Shown here: positions 8,622-16,384 of the stretch, piece after piece
How the letters are laid out: each line of letters begins with the position of its first letter
How positions within the stretch are numbered: the first letter of the stretch is position 1
DNA from: Bdellovibrionales bacterium
GTDB taxonomy: Bacteria; Myxococcota; XYA12-FULL-58-9; SYDY01
DNA length: 26,906 nucleotides
Direction: 5' to 3'
Assembly: GCA_005801425.1 (NCBI GenBank)
Contig: SYDY01000034.1
Coordinates: 1-26,906, forward strand
Position numbers and translations under genes: made by a program
Notes under the pieces: generated by a model
The model's input: the letters and a program-made list of their open reading frames with translations, nothing else
Told to the model about the DNA's origin: nothing
Database searches by the model: none

Positions 8622-8684
8622 AAAACGACCGTGGTATGTGTGCTTAGGGACCCCATGGCAATACATCGTTCCTAAGGTCGTTTT
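8622..8684 (+). terminator. inverted repeat with T-tract after mutS
   Basis: AAAACGACC (8622-8630) pairs with GGTCGTTTT (8676-8684), nine of nine. TTAGG (8644-8648) pairs with CCTAA (8671-8675), directly continuing the right arm. The left side has a 13-base bulge, the apex contains CCATGG, and the right arm ends in TTTTT. It could be the mutS terminator, or a structured leader of the next gene, whose ribosome-binding site GGGAG starts two bases after it. Confidence 0.45.
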
Positions 8685-8703
8685 TGGGAGAAAAGTGGGT
8701 GTG

Positions 8704-9261
8704 ATGGGAAGCAGCAAAAGTACAATGCTTCATAGTACAGGCAATACCGGAAATCGGTCGATTCCGCCGATCCAAGGGGAGGCGTCGCGTGACCACCAGG
8801 GCTCCCCAAACGCACGCACGGGCCTGCCAACACCCGCAAAATTAAAAGACCGCATTGATAAATTAATTGTGCGTATCGAGCAGCATCGTGCTTTGATTGT
8901 ACACAATGTCCATTTGCTGTTTGCCCATGCAGAAAACGCAAGTCTTGCAGGCGTGGTGCGGATTTTGCAACATCAATTGGATGCCATCCCCAATGAAACG
9001 GTATTGCTTGGGGCTTTGGCGAACTATCTCGATGAAATCGAACATGCGCTTGAAACTTTGCAAGGCAATGATCCCGACGAACGTATTATACAACTGGGGC
9101 GTTGGATTTACAGCAGCCTCAGACAGCGTTCAGCGCTTGATCAACGCATTACGCGCATGTGCAGCTTCTTGCGCACTATGCGGGAGGATGCTGAACTTCT
9201 CACCATCGTGTTGGATGATGCCGGTGACGATGTCATTTCCGAATGGATTGCTGACCGTTAG
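8704..9261 (+). CDS. uncharacterised alpha-helical protein
   Basis: I do not recognise this protein. The frame opens at 8638, but that start lies inside the inverted repeat following mutS. GGGAG at 8686-8690 points to one of GTG 8695, GTG 8701 or ATG 8704; I take the ATG, giving 185 residues. The first 45 residues are polar and probably disordered (Ser, Gly, Pro rich). The rest looks wholly helical, with heptad-like spacing of Leu/Ile (KLKDRIDKLIVRIEQHRALIVHNVH and onward, residues about 48 to 175). No signal peptide or membrane segment is present. It lies 30 bases upstream of the next gene, which has a strong ribosome-binding site, so the two probably form a bicistron. Likely real from length, codon character and context. 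Confidence 0.6.
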   Translation: MGSSKSTMLHSTGNTGNRSIPPIQGEASRDHQGSPNARTGLPTPAKLKDRIDKLIVRIEQHRALIVHNVHLLFAHAENASLAGVVRILQHQLDAIPNETVLLGALANYLDEIEHALETLQGNDPDERIIQLGRWIYSSLRQRSALDQRITRMCSFLRTMREDAELLTIVLDDAGDDVISEWIADR

Positions 9262-9291
9262 ACCGGTTTTAATTTCGTTTAGGGGGCCACA

Positions 9292-10374
9292 GTGACCGAT
9301 TTAGTCGACCGATCTCGCACAGAACCCGAAGGCGTGCGTGAAGCGCGGCGGCGTGGTTTGCCGCATGGTGATGCCTTGCAACGCTTTGCGGCGCTTCGTA
9401 TTGCACTGACCGGCGAGTCGGTGGTGGATTTAAAACGGGCATGGTTTACTGAACGTTCGCAGGTTGATCGCTTTTTGCGTTTGCTTGGTTTTGATACCGA
9501 CAGTACATTGGATATGTCGCGTTTGAGTGAATTTTTGCGTGAGGCATGCGATTATCTTACCGAGCTCCATGGCTATCAGATACCGCATGAAGTCACGCAA
9601 CCGAAAGATGTGCATGATATTTTTTTGATGGCCGCATCGCCTTATGACGATTTGCAGCGTGCCGCATGCATGGTGCTTAAAGTGATGCATATTATGGCCC
9701 ACGTGGCAGGCCGCGAACTGGGTCATAGCTCCAATGTGTCGGAAGCGGCACTTTTAGGCCGTTTGACCGAACGTGTTTTTGGTACGGTGGATGCCATGCG
9801 TCACGCAGGGTTTGTGATCCGTGAATTTGCGGTAGGAAAAAAAGCCCGCAACTCGGTGGTTACAAAATTGCTTGCAAGCCGAGGAACCCATGCGGCAACC
9901 GTGTTTGATCGTTTGCGGTTTCGCATCGTGCTCGAAGAACCAAGCGAAGTCGCAAAGGCACTTTTGTTTCTTACCGAAAATTTGATCCCGTTCAATTATG
10001 TCGTTCCAGGACAATCGCAAAATGCGTTGTTGGGCGAAGACGATCTGCTTTTGGCAAGCGGTTTGTCACGTGAGGATCTTGAAACGTTTTGGCCCGAAGC
10101 CAAAGGGCATTACAATTTGGGGCAAGCGGCGCCCGTGAATGAATTTAGCGGGAAATCCTATCGTGCGATCAATTTCGTGGCTGATATTCCCATTCGTGTG
10201 GATGATTTGGTGGACACATGCCCTGCGGTTGCATTCGTACAAGCGGAAATCCAACTTCTGGATCATCAGACCGCGCTGGCCAACGAATCGGGTGAAAATG
10301 CCCATGGGCTTTACAAGCAACGGCAGCGAGAGCGCGTGAGATTTAGGCTCGAAGGACGCTGGAAGCCTGTTTAG
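9292..10374 (+). CDS. uncharacterised conserved protein (TIGR04552-like), weakly RelA/SpoT-like
   Basis: This 360-residue protein starts with GTG at 9292, supported by AGGGGG at 9281-9286 with five bases of spacing. Its sequence resembles, from memory, the uncharacterised TIGR04552 family of Myxococcales; I cannot check this. No export signal is seen. The segment KKARNSVVTKLLAS...FDRLRFRIVLE (about residues 183-218) has the order of features of the RelA/SpoT nucleotidyltransferase core: basic residues, a Ser, Lys-containing helix, then D-x-L-x-x-R-I/V. If so, the usual GIR is replaced by RFRI. A nucleotide-transfer role is speculation. The C-terminus (RFRLEGRWKPV) is basic. It probably shares an operon with the helical protein upstream. 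Confidence 0.68.
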   Translation: MTDLVDRSRTEPEGVREARRRGLPHGDALQRFAALRIALTGESVVDLKRAWFTERSQVDRFLRLLGFDTDSTLDMSRLSEFLREACDYLTELHGYQIPHEVTQPKDVHDIFLMAASPYDDLQRAACMVLKVMHIMAHVAGRELGHSSNVSEAALLGRLTERVFGTVDAMRHAGFVIREFAVGKKARNSVVTKLLASRGTHAATVFDRLRFRIVLEEPSEVAKALLFLTENLIPFNYVVPGQSQNALLGEDDLLLASGLSREDLETFWPEAKGHYNLGQAAPVNEFSGKSYRAINFVADIPIRVDDLVDTCPAVAFVQAEIQLLDHQTALANESGENAHGLYKQRQRERVRFRLEGRWKPV

Positions 10375-10467
10375 GGTTCGAGCAACAATGCTTGTGAATG
10401 GTTCTTTATAGGCGCAGACTGATTAAGTTAACATTACATCAAAAATTTAAACGAAGTGGGGGCCCCG

Positions 10468-10608
10468 ATGTTGTGGACTATTTCAGTGCTGACGCTTATC
10501 TTGTGGATACTTGGGATCGTCAGCAACCGTACGATGGGCGGATATATTCACATCCTTCTGGTTGTTGCGATTGTCGTGGCGCTTGTGAGTTTTATCTCAA
10601 AACGTTAG
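10468..10608 (+). CDS. lmo0937-type small membrane protein, 46 residues
   Basis: The translation begins MLWTISVLTLILWILGIVS and continues NRTMGGYIHILLVVAIVVAL, ending VSFISKR. This is the signature of the lmo0937 family of tiny two-helix membrane proteins (W at 3 and 13, a G-x-x-x-x-x-x-GG-x-I-H-hairpin, then a second helix). Helix 1 spans about residues 2-19 and helix 2 about 26-43, joined by a short polar turn, with a basic C-terminus. The family is widespread in bacteria, often stress-linked, and has no defined function. The ATG at 10468 follows an AGTGGGGG purine stretch at 10455-10462. The last four bases overlap the end of the convergent lipoprotein gene. Confidence 0.85.
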   Translation: MLWTISVLTLILWILGIVSNRTMGGYIHILLVVAIVVALVSFISKR

Positions 10609-10946
10609 CGCCTGCCGTTACGGTGGCCACTACCAAAACCATGGTGACGGCTGCCCCAGCCATGATGCGAAAAGCCATGGTGGTGGTTTCGATAATGCGG
10701 CGGCATCACGATGATGGGTGCGGGTCGATAATTGAATCCCAAGCCATACCCGCCATAGTTCGATCGATACCCACCGTAGCCATAGCGGCCGATGCTGGAT
10801 TGGCCCCATGGGGCATAAGGACGTGGTGACACACCCACGTTGATCCCAGGCCCATAGCCATAGATGCCGGGGACGCAGGCGGATGTGAAAGCCAGTACAA
10901 AACCGATCACAAGAATTTTTTTGAGACGAAGGCGTATTCCATTCAT
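10605..10946 (-). CDS. Gly/Tyr/His-rich small lipoprotein
   Basis: The ATG at 10946 gives 113 residues; it is preceded by GAGGTGAGGAT at good spacing, so I prefer it to the in-frame start 33 bases upstream. The N-terminus has basic residues (RLRLKK), a hydrophobic core (ILVIGFVLAF) and a TSAC lipobox-like site, so export and lipidation at Cys are likely. The mature part is low-complexity: GYG and YGG repeats, then a His-rich tail (HYRNHHHGFSHHGWGSRHHGFG) that may bind metal ions. No domain is recognised. It is convergent with the lmo0937-type miniprotein, overlapping by four bases. Small lipoproteins of this composition are common in envelope-stress contexts, but the role here is unknown. Confidence 0.72.
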   Translation of the reverse strand: MNGIRLRLKKILVIGFVLAFTSACVPGIYGYGPGINVGVSPRPYAPWGQSSIGRYGYGGYRSNYGGYGLGFNYRPAPIIVMPPHYRNHHHGFSHHGWGSRHHGFGSGHRNGRR

Positions 10947-11023
10947 TGGATAGATCCTCACCTCAAAAGATACACCCATATGGGTTCTATTTTCCAGGGA
11001 GAATTACGTTGGATAGGTAGGAT

Positions 11024-11043
11024 AGCAGCGCTACGCTGTTTTT
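11024..11043 (+). terminator. possible intrinsic terminator (plus orientation)
   Basis: AGCAGCG (11024-11030) pairs with CGCTGTT (11034-11040), one G-U included, around a CTA loop, and T residues continue to 11043. The T-tract faces the plus strand, so it would stop transcripts running toward the rpsT 3' end. It overlaps the rpsT stop codon. Confidence 0.3.
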
Positions 11044-11308
11044 ATTTGTTGGAAGCGTTGAGCGCGAGGTGCAAGCGCGACACGCAACGTGAAGCCGTAC
11101 GGCTATGGATCACACCCTTGGAGGCAGCACAGCGCAGCTCACGTGTGGCGACATTGAACGCTTCTGTTACTACGCTGGCGTCACCGCCGGTAAGTGCTTC
11201 ACGGAATTTGCGAACGGCAGTTCGCATGCGGCTACGAAGGGCCACATTGCGTGCGGTACGTTTAATAGTTTGTGTATTGCGCTTCTCAGCAGATCGATTG
11301 TTAGCCAC
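11042..11308 (-). CDS. rpsT: 30S ribosomal protein S20
   Basis: S20 is a three-helix protein that binds 16S rRNA early in small-subunit assembly. The 88-residue product shows the family N-terminus (MANNRSAEKRNTQT, then KR-x-A-R-N-x-x-x-R-S-R-M-R-T-A-V-R-K-F) and the A-S-K-G-V-I-H-x-x-x-A-S-R-x-x-S-R-L core near the C-terminus. Length matches the usual 86-90. The start codon is GTG at 11308, five bases from GAGGAG (11319-11314), an excellent ribosome-binding site. Non-AUG starts in rpsT are known from E. coli (UUG), where they take part in autoregulation. It is divergent from murJ. Confidence 0.95.
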   Translation of the reverse strand: MANNRSAEKRNTQTIKRTARNVALRSRMRTAVRKFREALTGGDASVVTEAFNVATRELRCAASKGVIHSRTASRCVSRLHLALNASNK

Positions 11309-11450
11309 GTCTTCTCCTCGTGTCCCGCCAACATTAATATGCTGGAGCGTGGACTCCCATGGGGACCTCTGGTAGCAAAGGCCATTGAATTGGCCCGAAG
11401 TAGCAGGGGAGGACCTTTGCTGTCAAGCTGTCGGGCCGGTGGAGAGCACG

Positions 11451-13067
11451 GTGGGCGACGATTCCATACCTCAAGAAAAAAGACCCTCAGCGCCAGCCGA
11501 TGATCGAAAACAGAGCCAAACCATCGCGCGTCATACCGGAACCGTTTCGTTCTTTACCATGCTCAGCCGTGTGGGTGGCCTTGTGCGTGATGCTGTTTTT
11601 ACCCACATTTATGGGGCAGGTGCTGTGGCCGATGCCTTTGTGGTTGCCCTGACCATCCCCAATACCTTCCGGAACTTGGTGGCCGAGGGCTCGCTGACGG
11701 TCGCATTTTTGCCTGTCTTTGATGCGACACTGAAGGAAAAAGGGGAGGCACGTGCGCGGGAAGTGATGGCTTCGGCGCTTTATGTCTTTCCACTGATTGG
11801 ATTGTTTCTTACCTTTTTAGGAATTATTTTTGCAGGGCCTTTGGTGGACCTTTTTGCGTCAGGGTATCGGCGCACACCAGGTCAGCATGAGCTCACCAAG
11901 CACATGACCCAGATCATGTTTCCCTATTTGGCGATGATCAGTTTTGTGGCACTTGCCATGGGGGCACTCAATGCCCGACGACGTTTTGCAAGCTCTGCAG
12001 CATCGCCTGTTCTGTACAACATCGTGCAAACGATTGTGATGGTCCTTTTGGCAAAATATTTGGCCATTCCCATTTATGCAGCGGCCATTGGTGTTGTACT
12101 GGGCGGCATTGCGCAAGTGTGGATGCAGATCGACGAGATGAAACGCGTAGGATTGTGGGTCAAACCAAGTTACAAAATCGAGCCCGAAGTGCGCCGTATT
12201 TTAAGTTTAATGGTACCAGGTTTGGCGTCTCTTGCGGTGTATCAGATCAACATTGTGGCCTTGCGCCATTTTGGAAGTTACTTGCCCCAAGGTTCCATTA
12301 CCTATTTGTACGCTGCCGATCGTTTTGTACAATTGCCGCTGGGTGTTTTTAGTGTGGCGATTGCAACTGCGTCGCTTCCAATTCTTGCAGGGGCTTTTCG
12401 CGAGGGTGGCAAAGAAGGCTTGCGTGCGGTCACGTTGCAATCGCTTCGCTTGACGCACGTGGTGGTGGTGCCATCGACGATTGCGCTGGCGGTACTTGCA
12501 GTGCCGTTGGTCTCTACAGCCTTTCAGCACGGGGCATTTACGTGGCCTATGACACAATCCACTGCACAAGCGACCATGGCATTTGCGATGGGGCTTGTGC
12601 CGCTGAGTGGTATTCGTGTGTTCAGTCAGGGTTTTTTCGCGATGCAAAACACACGGGCACCGGTGTTGTGCAGTGTGGTGGGGGTTTCAACCAATCTGAT
12701 TGCGGCACCCCTTCTTGCACAGCAATTCAGTTTTATGGGCCTTGCCATGAGCGTGAGTTTGGCGGCGTGGATGCAATGGACTGTGGCCGGTTTGTGGCTT
12801 GGACGTCATGTCGGATTTTCGGGTGTCGCGCGGACAATGCTTGCCATGCTGCGCGATGCTGCATGTGCGGCGCTCATGGGCCTTGCGGTGTGGCGTATTG
12901 TTCAATACGGGCGCTGGGAGCAAGGCTTAAGTGCTTACAATACGATAATATTGATGGCCAGTGTGCTTGTTGGGTCGATCATTTATATCGCGTTGCAACT
13001 CATGCTGCGCGGTGCTGAAATGCAAGATCTGCTGCAGTCGGTGGCGAAAAGATTCAAGCGAAAATAA
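11451..13067 (+). CDS. murJ: lipid II flippase MurJ (MviN family)
   Basis: MurJ flips the peptidoglycan precursor lipid II across the inner membrane. The N-terminal block TGTVSFFTMLSRVGGLVRDAVF, followed by GAGAVADAFVVALTIPNTFRNLVAEGSLTVAFLPVF, is diagnostic (MviN signature with RNLVAEGS). The rest is a chain of about 14 hydrophobic helices, as in MOP-superfamily flippases. The frame is open from TTG 11385, but that codon has no ribosome-binding site. GTG 11451, six bases after GGAG (11441-11444), gives 538 residues, near the usual 500-530, with about 26 polar residues before the conserved block. It is divergent from rpsT and convergent with mazG across a REPIN. Identity is certain and the start uncertain by up to 66 bases. 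Confidence 0.93.
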   Translation: MGDDSIPQEKRPSAPADDRKQSQTIARHTGTVSFFTMLSRVGGLVRDAVFTHIYGAGAVADAFVVALTIPNTFRNLVAEGSLTVAFLPVFDATLKEKGEARAREVMASALYVFPLIGLFLTFLGIIFAGPLVDLFASGYRRTPGQHELTKHMTQIMFPYLAMISFVALAMGALNARRRFASSAASPVLYNIVQTIVMVLLAKYLAIPIYAAAIGVVLGGIAQVWMQIDEMKRVGLWVKPSYKIEPEVRRILSLMVPGLASLAVYQINIVALRHFGSYLPQGSITYLYAADRFVQLPLGVFSVAIATASLPILAGAFREGGKEGLRAVTLQSLRLTHVVVVPSTIALAVLAVPLVSTAFQHGAFTWPMTQSTAQATMAFAMGLVPLSGIRVFSQGFFAMQNTRAPVLCSVVGVSTNLIAAPLLAQQFSFMGLAMSVSLAAWMQWTVAGLWLGRHVGFSGVARTMLAMLRDAACAALMGLAVWRIVQYGRWEQGLSAYNTIILMASVLVGSIIYIALQLMLRGAEMQDLLQSVAKRFKRK

Positions 13068-13070
13068 TGA

Positions 13071-13135
13071 GGGCCGTTCGCGAACGGCCCCTACATCATG
13101 ATGCTATCTTTGTAGGGGCGGTTCGTGAACCGCCC
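13071..13135. repeat. inverted pair of REP-like repeats (REPIN) between murJ and mazG
   Basis: Copy A is the perfect 20-bp palindrome GGGCCGTTCGCGAACGGCCC (13071-13090) followed by CTACA. Copy B is TGTAG (13111-13115) followed by GGGCGGTTCGTGAACCGCCC (13116-13135). The CCCCTACA and TGTAGGGG flanks face each other, so the whole 65 bases can fold as one hairpin, the REPIN arrangement. It lies in a 74-base convergent gap and could also act as a bidirectional terminator. Confidence 0.85.
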
Positions 13136-13141
13136 GCTATT

Positions 13142-13939
13142 TTATGAATTGATCTTGGCTTTCTGCCACAACGCTTCTTGTGCATTGAGATCAAGATCCG
13201 AAATCGATTGACCTTGTGCTATGGCGGCCTGTTCCATGTGTTTGAATCGTTCGGTAAATTTGGCAACGGCACTTCGCAAACATGATTCTACATCGATATT
13301 CAAATGGCGTGCGACGCTTGAGATCGCAAAAAGATGATCGCCCAATTCTTCGCTGATGCGTTCGGGTGATTCGCCAGCGGCCAATGCCGAAGTGAACTCG
13401 TCCCATTCTTCTTCGGCTTTGAGCAATGCACCGTTGACATCAGGCCAATCAAATCCGGTTGCAGCCGCTTTTTCACCGGTGCGTTGGGCGGCAAGCAATG
13501 CGGGCAAGGCTTTGGGTACGCCGTGAAGGCGACTTTTTTGTGTGCCACGTTCTTCTGATTTGATCTGTTCCCAATTTTTGAGTGCTTCCGACGCGTTGTC
13601 GGCTTTTGCATCACCAAACACGTGGGGATGACGGCGGATCAATTTGTCCGTGATGGTATTGGCGATGGATTCGAAATTAAAATCGGGTTGGGTTTCTTGC
13701 AAAATCTCAGCTTGGAAAACAATTTGCAACAGCAAGTCGCCGAGTTCTTCAAGATGGGCATCGCTGCCTGGCGCGTCGTCCAAAGCATCGAGGACTTCGT
13801 AGGTTTCTTCAATGAGATATTGGCGCAGGGAGGTGATGGTTTGCTCAGCATCCCATGCACATCCGCCGGGGGCGCGCAGGGTATGCATGATTTCGGAAAG
13901 ACGCTGTAGGGCCTTCGCGGCAGTTTCGTGTCGATTCAT
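13142..13939 (-). CDS. mazG: nucleoside triphosphate pyrophosphohydrolase MazG
   Basis: MazG hydrolyses (d)NTPs to NMPs and pyrophosphate, cleaning the nucleotide pool. At 265 residues it has the full double-domain length (E. coli 263). Domain 1 carries LRAPGGCAWDAEQT, LRQYLIEETYEVLDAL (the E-E-x-x-E metal site) and HLEELGDLLLQIVFQAEI (the E-x-x-D site). Domain 2 repeats this with KAEEEWDEFTSAL and RISEELGDHLFAISSVARHL. A typical H-V-F-G-D segment (RRHPHVFGDAKAD) lies between. The ATG at 13939 gives MNRHETAAKALQRL, matching normal N-termini. It is divergent from ybeY with 47 bases between start codons. Confidence 0.95.
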   Translation of the reverse strand: MNRHETAAKALQRLSEIMHTLRAPGGCAWDAEQTITSLRQYLIEETYEVLDALDDAPGSDAHLEELGDLLLQIVFQAEILQETQPDFNFESIANTITDKLIRRHPHVFGDAKADNASEALKNWEQIKSEERGTQKSRLHGVPKALPALLAAQRTGEKAAATGFDWPDVNGALLKAEEEWDEFTSALAAGESPERISEELGDHLFAISSVARHLNIDVESCLRSAVAKFTERFKHMEQAAIAQGQSISDLDLNAQEALWQKAKINS

Positions 13940-13986
13940 GGGGCATGGTATAGCGATAAAACTCGCAAAACGTTAATAGACTTTTT

Positions 13987-14424
13987 ATGCCCCACATAGA
14001 TATTGCCAATCGCCGGAAAATGCCTCGTGTGAATACGATGTGGGTAAAAAATATCGCAAAACAAATTCTGCTGGGGCTTGATTTGGCTGACGCGGAGTTG
14101 TCGGTTTCGTTGGTGGGCGATGCGGAAATTCATGCGCTTAATAAACAGTGGCGCCACAAAGACAAACCGACCGATGTACTTTCGTTTGCACACGCCGAAG
14201 CAGGCATGCCAGGGCCTTCGCATCATTTGGGGGATGTGGTGGTTTCCATGGACACCGCAGCCGTTCAGGCCGAGCGTATTGGGCACAGCCTCGAAGATGA
14301 GGTGGTGCGTTTGCTTATCCATGGTGTGCTTCACTTGGTGGGGTATGACCATGTGCATGGGGGTGTGCAAGCGCGGAATATGAAACGTGAAGAAGAACGT
14401 TTGCTCTTGGCCTGCTGTAAGTGA
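13987..14424 (+). CDS. ybeY: endoribonuclease YbeY (16S rRNA maturation factor)
   Basis: YbeY is a metal-dependent endoribonuclease needed for 16S rRNA 3'-end maturation and ribosome quality control. The zinc-binding H-x-x-x-H-x-x-x-x-x-H motif is present as HGVLHLVGYDH. Upstream, the family segments LNKQWRHKDKPTDVLSFA and LGDVVVSMDTA are intact. The 145-residue length fits (E. coli 155). The ATG at 13987 gives MPHIDIANRR, matching the usual '..V.I.NR' start; the ribosome-binding site is poor, and a later ATG would cut into the conserved strand. The neighbour is mazG rather than the more common phoH, though both are housekeeping. Confidence 0.95.
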   Translation: MPHIDIANRRKMPRVNTMWVKNIAKQILLGLDLADAELSVSLVGDAEIHALNKQWRHKDKPTDVLSFAHAEAGMPGPSHHLGDVVVSMDTAAVQAERIGHSLEDEVVRLLIHGVLHLVGYDHVHGGVQARNMKREEERLLLACCK

Positions 14425-14523
14425 ATTTATATGCGACGGTAAATAATGAATGAAATAAACCCACATACACCTTATTTCGCTTGACGATTTCTCACAGACA
14501 TGGAGAGACTCATCTCTTTGCTA

Positions 14524-14537
14524 ACGTTGTACAACGT
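14524..14537. promoter_or_regulatory. perfect 14-bp palindrome before the ATP-grasp pair
   Basis: ACGTTGTACAACGT is a perfect dyad 20 bases upstream of the first ATP-grasp start. Just upstream, AGAGA (14504-14508) and TCTCT (14513-14517) form a small second dyad, and a lone TTGACG lies at 14481-14486 without a good -10. The position suits an operator bound by a dimeric repressor, but no regulator gene is nearby. Confidence 0.4.
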
Positions 14538-14557
14538 AGGTCTATTTGGAGCATGTT

Positions 14558-16384
14558 ATGAGCGCCACCAAAACTGAATCGCTGCAGTCAATCCACCCAA
14601 GCACCGGATGGAGGTTACCGCCTCCAGACGATCGATCGGGTTGGTTCGCTGTCGTCAATGGTTGTTGGGCCGAACACAATAAAGATTTGATGGATGTGCT
14701 CGATGGTGCTCCTTCTTACCCGAGCCGTGACTGGCTTGTGCAGTCGCTTCATGCTGGCCTGCTCGCATGCCGTGGCACTGCACCAACGCTCCAAATCGGT
14801 TTGTTTTCGAGCAATATTCCGCCAGAAATAGACCAACAGGTGCTGACTCTTACGTCTGATTTGCATACCGTTTGGGCCGCAAAGCATGGCATGAATGCTG
14901 CTCTGCCTGCCAATGTCCGTCAGTCATGGGTGCCTGTGTGTTATGTAGATGGCTTAGAAGGTGTTGATGTTTCGCGGGCATGGGTGATTGCACACGAAAA
15001 AATGCCAGAGGGCTTGGGTGCGTTGGTGACGCTTTCGCGTGAGGAAGCCGATCCTGCGCGATTGCGTGATTTATCCGTTTCACGTTGGCCTGAAAAAATT
15101 GTTGTGTTGTCGAGAGACGGCGATGTTCGCCCGAATACAGCTTCGTGTGCCGATGCGTTGATGGGAGTTCCGGCTGTGGTCGGCAGCATCCAGGCGCTGC
15201 GCGATGTACGGTTTGCCGATTGGTCAGGGGCCATCAATGGGTGCTGGTTGCCGGCACGCACGTCTGCCCATGATGGTGTCTGGGCAGAGCAGAGTGGGTT
15301 GCCGTCGTTTGGCTTTGACACGGATCTCTTTCAAGAATGGGGTACGAAAGAGGGGAATCATAAATTATTCCGTCTTGCCGGTGTGCCTCGTCCCGAAGGG
15401 ACTGAAGATCTTGTCCATACACAGGATGCTTTGCTTGACGCCATCGATGCCTTTATCCTTCGAACCGGTTCGTTCAAAGTGGTGGCCAAGGCCAGCGACA
15501 ATGCTTCGGGTATGGGCAATGCCATGCTTGATTTTTCACCCTTGAAACCCCTGTTTGACGACAAAGACACAATGCCAGCAATGCGCAAAGACGCCATGCT
15601 GAGATGTTTGTGCGAAAATGCGCACAAAAATTACGTAGCAGGCGATGCAAAAGAGAACCTGACGTTTGATGATTACGTACGCAATATCGTTGCGCGTGGT
15701 GGTGTGGTGCTTGAAGCATTTATTCATGCTCCCGTTGGCGGACGAACGTACGACGCAAGTGTGCAGTTTATTGTGTCTCCCATAGGTTCAGGGCGTACGT
15801 CGGATGTTGTGGGCATTCATAAACCGGTGGTGACCGAATCAGGTGTGTACAACGGTGCATTTGCGCCACCGCCGCAATATCTCGAAGAAATGCTGCGTGA
15901 GATTGGCCAAAAAGTGGGCGTGTTTTTGCATGAAAAAGGTCTTGCGGGTCCTATGGGCATCGATGTCTTCATCCAAGAAGGACCGATGGGAATCGACGGC
16001 AAACCCTCTTTTGTGAATGCCTTCTGCGTGGATGCCAATTTGCGCCAACCCGGCACGCTTCATGGATTGCATCTTAGATCGATCACGGAGCAGGTCCTTG
16101 GGATCCCACTGTCGAGTACCAGCACAGACAGCTATCATCCTCCGATAGGTTTAACACGCGCAGACATTGTGGCGGTGGCAGAGTCTGATGCGTTTCGTTT
16201 CAATCCTGAAACAGGAACGGGTGTTTCCTTGCACTTGGTGAGCAACGTGGATCCCTATAATAAACTAGGATTTTCATGTTTGGCACCTGCGGATCTTACC
16301 TCACAGACCGAACCCTTCGGGCCTGCGCGTGATTTAGAAATACGATTCAAAAAGGCGTTGGAAGACCGTGCAGGGGTTTCGTAA
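14558..16384 (+). CDS. ATP-grasp peptide ligase-like protein A (PGM1 family, tandem)
   Basis: This 608-residue protein starts at ATG 14558, six bases after GGAG. From about residue 240 it reads like the pre-ATP-grasp/ATP-grasp enzymes related to the pheganomycin peptide ligase PGM1: SGLPSFG, GTKEGNHKLF (Gly262-Lys264), LAGVPRPEGTE, a nucleotide-binding VVAKAS (Lys311), a glycine loop DNASGMGNAMLDF, a hinge VVLEAFIH (Glu386), metal-site GIDVF (Asp469) and V-D-A-N-L-R (Asp492, Asn494, Arg496). The last 80 residues match the PGM1 C-terminal domain: Y-H-P-P-x-x-L-x-x-x-D-I, F-R-F-N-P-E-T-G-T-G, then N-K-L-G-x-S-C. The N-terminal 240 residues are unlike anything I can name. I infer an ATP-dependent carboxylate-amine (peptide-bond type) ligase, cytoplasmic, substrate unknown. 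The next gene is its paralogue, overlapping by one base. Confidence 0.8.
   Translation: MSATKTESLQSIHPSTGWRLPPPDDRSGWFAVVNGCWAEHNKDLMDVLDGAPSYPSRDWLVQSLHAGLLACRGTAPTLQIGLFSSNIPPEIDQQVLTLTSDLHTVWAAKHGMNAALPANVRQSWVPVCYVDGLEGVDVSRAWVIAHEKMPEGLGALVTLSREEADPARLRDLSVSRWPEKIVVLSRDGDVRPNTASCADALMGVPAVVGSIQALRDVRFADWSGAINGCWLPARTSAHDGVWAEQSGLPSFGFDTDLFQEWGTKEGNHKLFRLAGVPRPEGTEDLVHTQDALLDAIDAFILRTGSFKVVAKASDNASGMGNAMLDFSPLKPLFDDKDTMPAMRKDAMLRCLCENAHKNYVAGDAKENLTFDDYVRNIVARGGVVLEAFIHAPVGGRTYDASVQFIVSPIGSGRTSDVVGIHKPVVTESGVYNGAFAPPPQYLEEMLREIGQKVGVFLHEKGLAGPMGIDVFIQEGPMGIDGKPSFVNAFCVDANLRQPGTLHGLHLRSITEQVLGIPLSSTSTDSYHPPIGLTRADIVAVAESDAFRFNPETGTGVSLHLVSNVDPYNKLGFSCLAPADLTSQTEPFGPARDLEIRFKKALEDRAGVS

Noticed and set aside
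10398-10829. 143-residue frame across the miniprotein and lipoprotein
   Set aside because: Out of frame with the recognisable lmo0937-type protein and antisense to the lipoprotein; no family resemblance.
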